Part shown: positions 1 to 7,741 of the stretch, one piece after another
Layout of the letters: each line of letters begins with the position of its first letter
Numbering within the stretch: position 1 is the stretch's first letter
Assembly (NCBI GenBank): GCA_016256075.1
Contig: SDVU01000400.1
Span: 1-13,872, forward strand
Source of the DNA: Dictyocoela muelleri
Lineage: Eukaryota > Microsporidia
Direction of reading: 5' to 3'
DNA: 13,872 nt
Notes under the pieces: generated by a model
Databases searched by the model: none
Seen by the model: only the letters and a program-made list of their open reading frames with translations
What the model was told of the DNA's origin: nothing
Made by a program: the position numbers and the translations under genes

Positions 1-112
1 TGGGTAGCTTAGGAAGTGACGTATTATTGGAACACCAGGAACCAAAGGTCATAAGACTATGGTTGGAGACAACTCTCGGGGTTGGCAGCTATGGATGTTG
101 TCAGCATGTAAT
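1..112 (+). repeat. Dispersed repeat family R, copy 1 (cut by window edge)
   Basis: This is the 3' part of a repeat seen four times in the window (also 570-772, 10990-11323, and minus strand 4201-4495). Shared landmarks are an AGGAACC-like block near 38-44, GGTTGGAGACA at 61-71, CTATGGATGTTGTCAGCATG at 89-108, and a common end at catgtaat (105-112). It lines up with copy 2 at a constant offset of 660 bases through its last 80 bases. After the common end the copies diverge completely, so 112 is a true repeat boundary. No protein is encoded. The family is not recognised; a SINE, a solo LTR or a non-autonomous DNA element are all possible. Confidence 0.6.
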
Positions 113-394
113 ATAATATATAATATATATTATTTTTATTTAATATAAATATTTAATTTAAAATAATAATTTAATTTATGCAATATAAAAATTAAAAAAT
201 TTAATATTTTAGAATATAAAGATTAAATTTATATTGTATATGTAAAATATATACAACATTACTATTAAATTTTAAATAATAGTGTCTTAATATAATTAAA
301 AAATAACTAGTTTTAAATAATTTTTTATTCGAAATATTTTTTACCAGGTTATAATCAAAACAAATCAAAAACTATTATTTAAAATTAAATCATA

Positions 395-565
395 AAATGT
401 ATAGATTTATTATTTATATTGTACAAATTAAATATTTATATTGTTAGAATGAATGTTTATATTGTATAAATTTAATATTTAATAGTATAAATTTAATTTT
501 TATATTGTATAAATTAAATTATTATTTTAAATTAAATATTTATATTGAATAAATTTAATAATTAT
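395..565. repeat. AT-rich degenerate short tandem repeat
   Basis: A unit of roughly 22-27 bases resembling tttatattgtataaattaa is repeated about six times with drift. The DNA at 120-250 contains the reverse complement of the same kind of unit (for example caatataaaaattaaa), so 120-565 as a whole can fold back on itself. It lies between two direct copies of repeat R. There is no coding potential. Confidence 0.5.
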
Positions 566-569
566 GTAT

Positions 570-772
570 TTGTATACCAGTGATAGCTAAATAATGATTC
601 ATAAATATCTAAATGATCTGACCTGTTAAGGATTTTTTTTACTGGTCGCGTTATATGCACAGGCCTACCCTCTAAACTACGACATATTATAACATCAGGA
701 ACCCATGGTCTAAAGATTATGGTTGGAGACATATTTTCGTGTTGTCAATTATGGATATTATCAACATGTAAT
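570..772 (+). repeat. Dispersed repeat family R, copy 2
   Basis: The last ~120 bases align with copy 1 (GGTTGGAGACA at 721-731, then TTATGGATATTATCAACATG and the shared catgtaat end at 765-772). Upstream, a T-run followed by TACTGGTCGCG (634-650) aligns with TTTACTGCTATG in copy 3 near 11160, which carries this copy back to about 570. The 5' limit is uncertain. A tRNA A-box-like string on the minus strand near 660-686 was examined and not accepted as a tRNA. Confidence 0.55.
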
Positions 773-1389
773 AGTAAACAAATTTTTATTTAATTTATAA
801 TAATAATCAATTCTGAACTATCAATTTAATTATAGACTATCAATTTATAACCTATATTAATGCTTATATAATACAACATTGTGTTTATCAATAATAACGG
901 TAATCTAGTTAAATAAAGATATAGTGATCTCAATGATATCTTTGAAATAATGTAATTAAGAAATATGTTTTGTTTTAAAATATATCCTGAATTGTTGTAA
1001 ATCAATTTAATTTGGTATATTCTTTCAATAATAAATGTTGTTAAAAGTAAATAATATAATTTTATAAAAAATACCTCTTTCAAATTTTTCCTCATGGGAT
1101 ACAATTAAAATTTATTGAATTGTTTAAAAAATTAAAAATTAATATTTATGATGTAATGATTATTAATTTTGTGAAAAAAAAAATTTAAGGCTTATTTAAA
1201 GTTTTACAATTGATTATATAAATAATTTTAATGTTCTCAGACAGCCGAATTGTTGCGAAATGAACCGATTCTTAAGGTATAAAGTCAAAATAACAAGGAA
1301 ATCAATTTTCATTTAGAAAATATAGAAATATATTACATAGAAAACACGCTAAAATATAATTTCGGGTTGAATGTAAGAATATTCGGTTC
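773..1389. other. AT-rich stretch without recognisable feature
   Basis: A 92-codon minus-strand open frame (826-1104) exists, but it is made of Leu, Ile, Tyr, Asn and Lys from AT-rich codons and shows no domain, signal or neighbour that would support a gene. Nothing else was seen. Confidence 0.5.
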
Positions 1390-1636
1390 TACAACGACCT
1401 AGCCCACCTATTTTCTAGAAAAACGCCTTCCGTAAGAGAAAATTAAACGATTCTTATTTGAAATGAGCATAAAATCACGAGTTATCGTCAGACATAATAA
1501 TAATATATGGCCGCATGGATATATTATTATATATGAAGATAACTCATAATTATACACTTATTTCAAAAAGGATCATTTAATTTTCTCTTACAGATGGCGA
1601 TTTTTGGAAAATCATGTGGCTAGCCGAGTCGTAAAT
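1390..1636. mobile_element. Foldback (MITE-like) element A
   Basis: A long imperfect palindrome. The inner arms are strong: GTAAGAGAAAATTAAAC (1432-1448) pairs with its complement at 1575-1591, and CACGAGTTATC (1477-1487) with GATAACTCATA (1538-1548). The loop centre is near 1510-1520 (ATGGCCGCAT). Outer arms are weaker but continue through the CGCC block (1423) and an ACGACCTAGCC block (1394) facing GGCTAGCCGAGTCGT (1618-1632). No target duplication or coding sequence is visible. The best reading is an old non-autonomous DNA transposon with hairpin structure; its family cannot be assigned. Confidence 0.6.
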
Positions 1637-2449
1637 TAACTTTTATTTAAAAAAAAATTAAAATAAATTTATGTTATGCGACTTAATTATGCAATATTAA
1701 CATGTAATTTTTTAATATTGCTGTAAAAAATAATAATATACCATATTTTCTTCAAGTATTTAGAATATTTACACCTTAAAATCTAATAAATTTAAGCAAA
1801 TTACCATAAATAGAAATGACATGAAATGAAATATAAGTATATCTTGACAAGTTATTTGAAATATTTTGCCGAATGACGTGCTTGTTGGGTCATCTTTATC
1901 TGATTTAATTTTTTGTTTGATGGTAATTTTTACAATCTGGAAAATTATACGACTGATTATTTTTAAAAAAACATAATTTATGATATGTTAAATATACACT
2001 TATTATTTCTCTTTTTAGAAGAAAAATCAAAATATGTAAAAAAGAGGGCTTATTCGGGGATCTAAACTTTTAAAAGTCATGATAAAAACAAAGATATGAC
2101 GTTAGTTATTTCGGTAATTGTTAAGGTATATATGGCTGAATAATAAGAAATTATTATTTATTGTGCCAGTATGTATGAAATAATAAAATAATAAACTTAT
2201 AACTATATAAATAAAAAAATAACTTATTTCTTTGATAAAGATAACTATTACATCAAATAAAGGTCTGTTGACGTTATACCTTTTCGGAGCAAGTTAAGCA
2301 AAATTGCAAAAAAAAGGATTATACTAAAAAATCACCAAATAACCCCTTTTTCCCAATGATAAAAAAAATTCGGTACTAACCCGCTTTGGGGCCGCCGAGA
2401 AATTAAAGATGGCAAGAAACTGAAATAATAACCAATATAGTAAATATTC
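1637..2449. other. AT-rich stretch without recognisable feature
   Basis: Mostly A/T runs with short GC islands at about 1868-1895, 2043-2062 and 2375-2400. No frame gave a recognisable protein block, and no RNA gene or clear repeat pair was seen. Confidence 0.45.
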
Positions 2450-2586
2450 TGCTGTTGAATATTCCCGATTATTTTTTTAAAATTAGCCAAATATTTATAC
2501 TTTTCCTAATTTGGCTTTGTCAAATTAGGAAAAAGTAAAAATATTTGGCTAATTTTTAAAAAATAATCCGGGATTATTCAACAGCA
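2450..2586. mobile_element. 137-bp hairpin element B
   Basis: The arms of about 64 bases are almost identical when one is reversed: both run from TGCTGTTGAAT at the outside, through AATTAGCCAAATATTT, to CCTAATTTG at the tip, with a 7-base loop (gctttgt). Only a few mismatches separate the arms, so the palindrome is young or is kept by gene conversion. It ends 8 bases before Merlin relic C. Similar A/T-rich bases flank it on both sides (taaatatt, taatattt), but these are too simple to call a target duplication. Confidence 0.7.
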
Positions 2587-2605
2587 TAATATTTGGTGCA
2601 TGTGG

Positions 2606-2662
2606 GTTATTCGTCGTCTTTGAGATTATTCGTCGTCTTTGAGATTATTCGTCGTTTTTGAA
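2606..2662 (+). repeat. 19-bp tandem units in left end of Merlin relic C
   Basis: Three near-identical units containing TTCGTCGTCTTTGAG lie inside the left inverted repeat; the right inverted repeat holds two in opposite orientation. Subterminal tandem units of this kind often serve as transposase binding sites; that role is inferred here. Confidence 0.7.
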
Positions 2663-2673
2663 AAAATTTAGGC

Positions 2674-2897
2674 GTCACCATCATCACAGACCAATGGAGG
2701 ACTTATTATGCTGCTCTTAGTAATAGTGTAGATTTTACACATATAAGTGATATCATTTTATCAATTTTGTAGATCCAGATGATCCTATTATTCAAATCAG
2801 TAGTTAAAGGTATTTTGGTTATTTGAAACGATTATTGCCTGAGAGAAGTGGGTTATTCCAATTTTTGTACTCTGTTAATAATAATTTAGTTTCTTAG
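2674..2897 (+). pseudogene. Merlin/ISXO2-like transposase fragment
   Basis: Three consecutive blocks match the second half of the Merlin (IS1016/ISXO2-type) DDE domain. Block 1 (2674-2769) reads ITDQWRTYYAAL..DFTH, matching the family's TD.W..Y....H segment with the second catalytic Asp at 2689-2691. Block 2 (2763-2804), in another frame, reads NFVDPDDPII, the family's NFVDP signature. Block 3 (2808-2897) reads RYFGYLKRLLPER, the (E)R.W..LKR..P segment. The codon just before block 3 (2805-2807), where the catalytic Glu is expected, is TAA. At least two frame changes and this stop make it a pseudogene. The N-terminal zinc ribbon and first Asp are absent. Confidence 0.75.
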
Positions 2898-3237
2898 AGA
2901 ATAAAAAACCAAAAGAACTTAGCGTTTTAACCTTTTAGTCAGATTATTACAGATAAATTGATTTTCTTTTTTTTATCATTTTTCAAAAACGACGAATAAT
3001 CTCAAAGACGACGAATGACCCGAATGCACCAAAAAATTTGTAGGTTCATGATTAAAAAAGTCTTTCTAAAGATTATATGATTGATTTGATACAATTTATT
3101 ATGAATTTATTATTTTTTTATAAAATTATAATGAATTAATTTTAAATAAAATTGATAATTAATTGATTTGAAATTAAAATTTTTTTAAAATTAATGATTT
3201 TATTTTTTTTGTCCTTACCATAAGGGTTATTTTTATT

Positions 3238-3530
3238 TTATTTTGTTGGGGGGATTAAGTATCCGGTAAAACAAAAATTTATTATATTCCATGGTCTTTC
3301 GTTACTAATTAACGCCATGGAATTCATTAAATAACACGTATAAAGTGTTTCGTTTTTATCATAATTCTTTAAATGAGTATCATGAACAATTTTTGATAAT
3401 ATGACATTATTTTCAGATAAAACAAGAAAACCTTTACATTTTCGATCTTCACATTTATAATTAGATGATAGGCTTGTTTTTTTAAAAATAAAAAAAAACC
3501 TTCATATAATTTTTTTATTTTCCTCTCTTA
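3238..3530 (-). pseudogene. FLYWCH-like zinc-finger fragment, probably MULE transposase N-terminus
   Basis: On the minus strand an 87-codon open stretch (3501 down to a stop at 3238-3240) has no usable early ATG but clear protein character. It contains NYKCEDRKCKGFLVL followed about 11 residues later by HDTHLKN. This C-x4-C ... H-x-H arrangement, with an aromatic-rich strand before it, is that of FLYWCH/WRKY-GCM1-type zinc fingers that open many MULE transposases. Upstream, KIKKLYEG (3498-3521) continues the domain in a neighbouring frame; the change falls in a nine-base homopolymer at 3490-3498. The expected MULE catalytic domain does not follow. The fragment is flanked by an exact 10-base direct repeat, ataagggtta (3220-3229 and 3561-3570). 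A host FLYWCH gene fragment is the alternative. Confidence 0.55.
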
Positions 3531-3570
3531 CTCTTTCCTTTTATAATTTTATAATGTTTAATAAGGGTTA

Positions 3571-4055
3571 AAAAAGGTGGCGAAACGCCGGCAAGCCTTT
3601 ATAATTTTGGTGCGCAACTTTAAATTAAGTAAATACCAATAAATTGTTTAAAAAAATGAAATACATTATATAGAAGTAATTTTACAGGAAAATCGGATCT
3701 TGGGTTTTTTTATCCCATTGGTGAAAAAAACAAGACTGATTTTTATTTTTTATCTAATTATTTTAATGAATAAATTTATATTATAAGTTAAATAATCCAA
3801 AATTTTTTTTTATTGGGAAAAACTTTTTTAATGGTAAGAAGGCCTAAGACCCTATATATCTTATGAGTAATAAGAAAAATTGTCACATCTCTGTCTGAAG
3901 GCAAATTTATTTTAAAAGTGGTTTATCTCATAGAAAACCAATGCTTTTTATTAAAATCGTACACTTATATTTTATTTCGTTACCGAAAACACAATGGTGT
4001 AATTTTTCGGATATTAACATAACAATTTGGACTTAGAAACTCATCCTTAAAAAAC
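3571..4055. other. Intergenic AT-rich DNA with one small repeat
   Basis: No coding block was recognised. About 3914-3956 (AAAAGTGGTTTATC..ATAGAAAACCAATG..TTTTTATT) resembles 5347-5390 in the same orientation, so both may be pieces of one repeat family. GGCGAAACGCC at 3580-3590 is a small hairpin. Confidence 0.4.
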
Positions 4056-4197
4056 ATTTCTAAATAATTTTTATTACAAAATATTTTTAAAGAATATTTA
4101 AAAAATTACCTCTAAACAATTCTTATTATAATTTATTTCTAAATAATTTTTATCACAAATTATTTCTAGAAAATTTGTAGTAGAAATAATTTAGATA
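4056..4197. repeat. Degenerate tandem/inverted AT repeat
   Basis: A unit of about 25-30 bases resembling tttctaaataatttttatta recurs near 4057, 4113 and 4137 with drift, and appears reversed at 4178-4193 (gtagaaataatttag). The reversed unit makes the block partly self-complementary. It abuts the end of R copy 4. Confidence 0.5.
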
Positions 4198-4200
4198 TAT

Positions 4201-4495
4201 ATTACATGATAATAATATCCATAATTGCATACAGAGAGTAGGTTCTCAAGGATTTCTTAGACCTTTGTTTCTTGGTTTCTTTTTATATCACTTATAATTT
4301 ACCCAGAGACCAATCTATATACACGATTTCCGTTTTTATCTATGACTCGGAAGAAACGGATAATTAGAAGCTTTTTCATGATTTTTATAGTTATAATTAC
4401 TTTTTTCCGAGATGCGTAGTTGAACTATATCCTCACATATGTGAAGCTTTACTTTATCTTCATGTTAGATTAAGTCTTATTCAGCCATACCCATA
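4201..4495 (-). repeat. Dispersed repeat family R, copy 4 (inverted)
   Basis: Read on the minus strand, this shows the same order of landmarks as copy 3. A block near 4480-4455 (aataagacttaatctaacatg) aligns with 11038-11058, and TACGCATCTCGG near 4418-4407 aligns with CGACGCATCTCGG at 11104-11116. Then come a middle part of similar length, ACAAAGGTCTAAG near 4270-4257 (matching copies 1 and 2), and the common end ATTATGGATATTATTATCATGTAAT, split around 4225-4201. Divergence is considerable, so the copy is old. The upstream limit is uncertain. Confidence 0.55.
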
Positions 4496-4679
4496 AAAAA
4501 ATCTGTATTTATACTATATTTATTGACCGCTAAATGTCAATATCAAGTTCCTATCCAATTGACGTCAGCGCACTCAAACTTCTATTCTTATATTTCCCTC
4601 TAATCGTGTTAACAACTAAGCTTTCTGGCCCAAATATTTAGAAACATTTTTTTGTCGATTTTAGAGATCCAGATTTCGG
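4496..4679. other. Unassigned AT-rich DNA
   Basis: Contains a GACGTCAGCGC island (4561-4571) but no recognisable gene. A 66-codon plus-strand open frame from 4652 runs straight through the 4680-4720 palindrome and then a poly-Lys stretch, so it is not accepted. Confidence 0.4.
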
Positions 4680-4720
4680 ATCATGCCTATTATATCCCCA
4701 GGGGATATAATAGGCATGAT
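4680..4720. repeat. Perfect 41-bp palindrome (20-bp arms, 1-base loop)
   Basis: The left arm 4680-4699 is the exact reverse complement of the right arm 4701-4720 (ggggatataataggcatgat), separated by a single A. The same 20-base word recurs exactly at 5301-5320 and with two changes at 5274-5293. A ccagatttc string stands close by in both places (4670-4678 and 5323-5331). This may be two head-to-head transposon ends or a junction of excised copies; function unknown. Confidence 0.85.
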
Positions 4721-4934
4721 ATTAAAGAATTAAAAAAAAATAAAAAAAAATCTAAAAATTTATTTAAAAACGTCAAATTTTTTTTCTTATTTGTACGTAT
4801 TTTTTTATTTCAAACACCTTCTGTTGGTTCTCTTCATGCATATCCATCATAAGTCTTCTTGTACTTATTGATAGACATGTATGAAGGAATCCTTCACAAT
4901 TTCTCTCATGGTGAATAGAACGATATTCACGAAG

Positions 4935-5188
4935 AAAATTTTGTTCTCCAGCGGGTTAGAGCACCCCCTCCCTCAGATTTGTAAGTCTTAATTTGTAAGA
5001 GCATAGAGTATGTTTCTTTTTTTAAATAAGATTTAAATCTCAAGATAAATCCATATATATATATATATGGATTTATCTTGAGATTTAAATCTTATTTGAA
5101 ATAAAAAACATACTCTATGTTCTTACCAATTAAGACTTACAAATCTGAGGGAAAGGGTGCTCTAACCCGCTAAAGAACCGAAAATTTA
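4935..5188. mobile_element. Foldback element D, near-perfect long hairpin
   Basis: Arms of more than 110 bases are almost identical. From outside in they carry AGCGGGTTAGAGCACCC (4950-4966, complement at 5157-5173), CAGATTTGTAAGTCTTAATT, AGAGTATGTTT and ATTTAAATCTCAAGATAAAT. The tip is CCATATATATATATATATGG centred at about 5060. The innermost 85 bases differ at only a few positions. Outside the GC-rich block, weaker pairing continues through gttct/agaac to aaaatttt. The low divergence suggests a recent insertion or ongoing conversion between the arms. No transposase is encoded and no clear target duplication was found. Confidence 0.8.
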
Positions 5189-5273
5189 TAAGCCTCTCAT
5201 CATCTGCTGACAGGGTTAATCTAATAATAAAACTAATCGAACAAATAATTGTATATTTAATTAATTTTTTTTG

Positions 5274-5320
5274 GGGGATATTATAGGCTTGATGACTTTG
5301 GGGGATATAATAGGCATGAT
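5274..5320 (+). repeat. Two tandem copies of the ggggatataataggcatgat motif
   Basis: 5274-5293 differs from the word at two positions; 5301-5320 is identical to 4701-4720. The pair shares orientation with the right arm of the 4680-4720 palindrome, so the two sites bracket foldback D as direct repeats about 600 bases apart. A short open frame here (5271-5477) only reflects the tandem motif and is not a gene. Confidence 0.75.
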
Positions 5321-5444
5321 CCCAGATTTCCGTGTCATTCTTATTTTAAAAAGCGGTGTGGATAAACCGATAGAGAACCAATCCTTTTTATTATTTCACA
5401 TTTTTTTTATTTATTGTATTTATTATTTTTTAAATTTTTCTTTG

Positions 5445-5619
5445 TTCATATTTAAGGGGCAATTTTTTTTGAAATAAAAAAATATAATGATTTTTATTAT
5501 TTTTTTATTTTATGTTCACCTTCAAGGGTAAGGGTCATTTTTATTAAGAATTTATAATAAAATTTTAAAAAAAGGAGTTTCATATTCAAGGGTGTTCATA
5601 TTTAAGAGGATTCACTGTA
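5445..5619. mobile_element. Possible pogo/Fot1-like transposon terminus
   Basis: Read on the minus strand from 5617, the sequence begins CAGTGAATCCTC immediately inside a TA dinucleotide (5618-5619), then continues with an AATATGAAC-type word. The word group ttcatatttaagggg recurs at about 5447-5461 and 5597-5607, with related forms near 5514-5530 and 5578-5592. A CAGT-GAA-CCTC start next to TA is characteristic of pogo/Tc1-superfamily ends, and repeated subterminal words are common there. The opposite end and a transposase were not found, so this is tentative. Confidence 0.35.
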
Positions 5620-5741
5620 GTTCTAAAGAGGATTTTTAAGATGTTTCCTCTGGAATATTAAATTTTTATTTTAGTTAATTTTTTTCTATTATATTAATTG
5701 TAAAGAGTTAAAATTATAATTTTTAAAAAATTTAAGTATCA

Positions 5742-6046
5742 ACTATCCATAGGATAAATTTTAGATTCTCAAGTATTTGATATTACAAAAGACTGAAAGA
5801 ATATTTAGATTTATCTCGACGAATGAAAATGTGGTGTATGTTTTCGGGGTTATATATATTAAATAATAATTTATAACGAGCGGGACCAACGGTCTCGCAC
5901 GAGATAAACTAGTATTTAATAATTATAAACTCCATAAGAAAACATACGCTCTATTGTAATTCGTCGAGATAAATCTAAATATTATTTCTGTTTTTTTTTA
6001 ATATCAAATACTCGAGAATCTACAAGTTTATCTTATGTATTTTTCG
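5742..6046 (+). repeat. Left palindromic terminal repeat of the Merlin element
   Basis: About 305 bp, a palindrome in its own right. The 5748-5822 arm (through TATTTGATATTA and AATATTTAGATTTATC) faces its reverse complement at about 5960-6040. The tip is GAGCGGGACCAACGGTCTCG near 5879-5898. The tip of the right copy has a different sequence but the same plan, with ACC and GGT facing each other around a short loop. The inner edge overlaps the last codons of the transposase relic. Confidence 0.75.
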
Positions 6047-6942
6047 TCAAATCGTAAAAAAAAAGATAAAAATGAAAATTATTATTTAAATAGACTATTA
6101 TATTAAGAAACTCTGAGAAAGTTCTTTTCATATTTCGCCTCCATAAAAATTTATCAAGATGCCTTTTAAGATCTTCTTTGTTTATTCCATATTCGGCGTG
6201 TATTTTTTTTGGCAAGCATCCATAAATTTTCTATTCGCTGAGTATTGCGATTATTTTCCGGATTAATAAAATTCTCTTTATGGTTGACGATAAAATGGTT
6301 ATACCCCAATTTGTCGATATTTTTATATCCCGTCCAACCGTCAGTAACTACATCAGACCCCTGTATTATTTCGTTTTCATTCATTGAGTGTAATGTATTT
6401 TGAGATCTATCTGAAACTATATGTAAGAAGCATTTTTTACTTTTACTTTGACCTCACAAAAACTTAATATGGAGATTTATAACGACCCCGATTTTATTTT
6501 CTTCTATTGAAAAGGGATTGATCAATCTGAACCTCTTTATTAATTCCATTATTTGCGTTTTGTTTATATAATAATCTTGTATCATTGCATTTTCAATTTT
6601 TATCTTAAAATAATAGTATGTATTAGGAGATATAGATACTTCTTCAAAAAATTTTTTAGGTATTTCAATTTTAAAATATATATCAATATAATAGTTTAAT
6701 AAAATTTTTGAATTCGATTCTATATTCTTCAAAGTATGATGATGCATATATAGATAGAGTCTTTAGACAAGGCCTTATACACATCCATCGATATCTTTTT
6801 TAAATCTCTTATATTTGTAAAGAATCATAAATCGTCGACATTTTGGGCATTTTATTTTCTGATTAAGAAATCTATATCTTTGTAAAAAACTAATCATTTT
6901 TTCTTTCTTGCTTAAATATCAGAGAATATCTTCTAATGTCAT
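6033..6942 (-). pseudogene. Merlin (IS1016/ISXO2-like) transposase, decayed
   Basis: The minus-strand order matches the family. A start near 6942 gives MTLEDIL, an in-frame stop, then FLQRYRFLNQ and a zinc-ribbon half CPKC. A 97-codon stretch (6454-6747) covers the helical N-terminal/linker region. Next is TDGWTGY..LGYNHFIVNH..NFINP..NTQRIENLW (about 6215-6420), with the second catalytic Asp and the catalytic Glu preserved. The end is DKFLWRRNMKRTFSEFL in another frame (6033-6215). Where the first Asp is expected, the text reads VVINLHIKF, suggesting Asp to Asn. The second zinc-ribbon cysteine pair is not visible. At least three frame changes and several stops make it inactive. It would have cut and joined the element's own inverted ends in the nucleus. 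Confidence 0.85.
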
Positions 6943-7067
6943 TGTGTTAATGTTTTTTCTGGTCGTGCCATATGAGGGGTATGTATTTTAATTTTTTTTA
7001 AGGTTTTTCAGAAAAAACCCGAAAAAATCATAGGATAAATTTGTTAGATCTCTAATATTTGATATTA

Positions 7068-7741
7068 GGCTGCCCCACAACTCGCCCTAACTAGGCGAGT
7101 TGCCGGTTTATTGTCCTGAAATTTCATACTCTTATGGGTTTTAAAAAATCTATGATAAAAATGTACATCATGATTCGGTATGGCAAAAATTAAAAACATA
7201 AATAATAAAAAACATTTATAGATCCTTTAAATAACATAATTCTGTGAGAAAGTTGTTTTAATAAACATTTTGTAAAATTATTAAACAAAATTCAATTATA
7301 AAAATTAAAAAAAAAATTAAAAAAAAAATCAAAATTCAACTAAAAAGTCAAAAGACATAAAATTTTTATTTAAATTTAATATTTTATATTAAGTAAAGAA
7401 TCTATTATCATCAAACACCATATCTCTGTAAATTTATCGCAATTATTAATTTTATCTATCAACTCAACACATTCAGTAAAATGAACGCCCCCATGATCTA
7501 GAAATAGCTTTTTAAATTTATTTTTGACAATCGCATGCTGATTTTTTTAACTCAACACCAAAATCATATATATATGAAATTTAACACAGTGAATGATTGT
7601 GATAAGCATATCCACAGTATAATAATATTTTTATATTCCTCTGACTTTTAAATTAAATTTCGTTGTTATTTATAGGGGTTGTGAAAATTACTGGACGAAA
7701 AACCGGCAACTCGCCCAGGTAGGGCGAGTTGCTGGGTAACG
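7068..7741 (-). mobile_element. 674-bp element with hairpin-bearing inverted ends and 9-bp target duplications
   Basis: The insertion splits the Merlin right repeat. The 9 bases ttgatatta flank it on both sides (7059-7067 and 7742-7750), an exact duplication. The ends are inverted repeats of about 42 bases: both hold ACTCGCCC..GGCGAGTTGCCGG, so each end is itself a small GC-rich hairpin (7080-7101 and 7708-7731), very unlike the AT-rich interior. The interior carries a minus-strand protein fragment (7376-7546). A 9-bp duplication fits MULE or hAT-scale elements; the fragment's possible SWIM-like context would favour MULE. It must be younger than the Merlin copy it interrupts. Confidence 0.8.
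7376..7546 (-). pseudogene. Unidentified protein fragment inside the 674-bp element
   Basis: A 56-codon open stretch without an early ATG ends at 7376. It contains LFLDHGGVHFTECVEL followed by INNCDKFTEIWC and ends LLNIKY. The composition (Cys, Trp, His, Gly) is not that of random AT-rich frames. Just upstream on the same strand another frame reads VELKKSACDCQK (about 7524-7560). CxC followed some 15 residues later by a Gly-flanked His resembles a SWIM zinc finger (CxC...CxH), a module at the C-terminus of many MULE transposases; this is tentative and needs a frame change. No other match was recognised. Confidence 0.35.

Larger units (their letters stand above)
2595..3030 (+). mobile_element. 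Merlin-type DNA transposon relic C (436 bp)
   Basis: Terminal inverted repeats begin GGTGCAT at 2595 and end with ATGCACC at 3030, and stay matched for about 55-60 bases. Each end carries a 19-base tandem unit, attattcgtcgtctttgag: three successive copies on the left (about 2606-2662) and two on the right (about 2984-3017). Between them lies a decayed C-terminal half of a Merlin (ISXO2-like) transposase in the plus direction. The element is far shorter than a full Merlin (about 1.4-2 kb), so it is an internally deleted, non-autonomous copy. No convincing 8-9 bp target duplication was found. Confidence 0.75.

Noticed and set aside
600-690. tRNA-like A box on the minus strand in R copy 2
   Set aside because: The first 25 bases resemble a tRNA 5' half, but there is no matching 3' acceptor strand, no convincing T-arm and no anticodon stem.
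826-1104. 92-codon minus-strand open frame
   Set aside because: Low-complexity Leu/Ile/Tyr/Asn composition expected from AT-rich DNA; no domain, no neighbour and no conserved feature.
2335-3735. Possible inverted pair (2345-2370 and 3695-3730) around the Merlin relic
   Set aside because: The similarity is mostly an A/T run with a short ccaatg word; too weak to define a composite element.
4652-4852. 66-codon plus-strand open frame
   Set aside because: It is formed by the 4680-4720 palindrome followed by A- and T-runs; no protein character.
5271-5477. 68-codon plus-strand open frame
   Set aside because: The repeated GDIIG words are simply the translated tandem 20-base motif; the rest is Phe/Ile-rich AT sequence.
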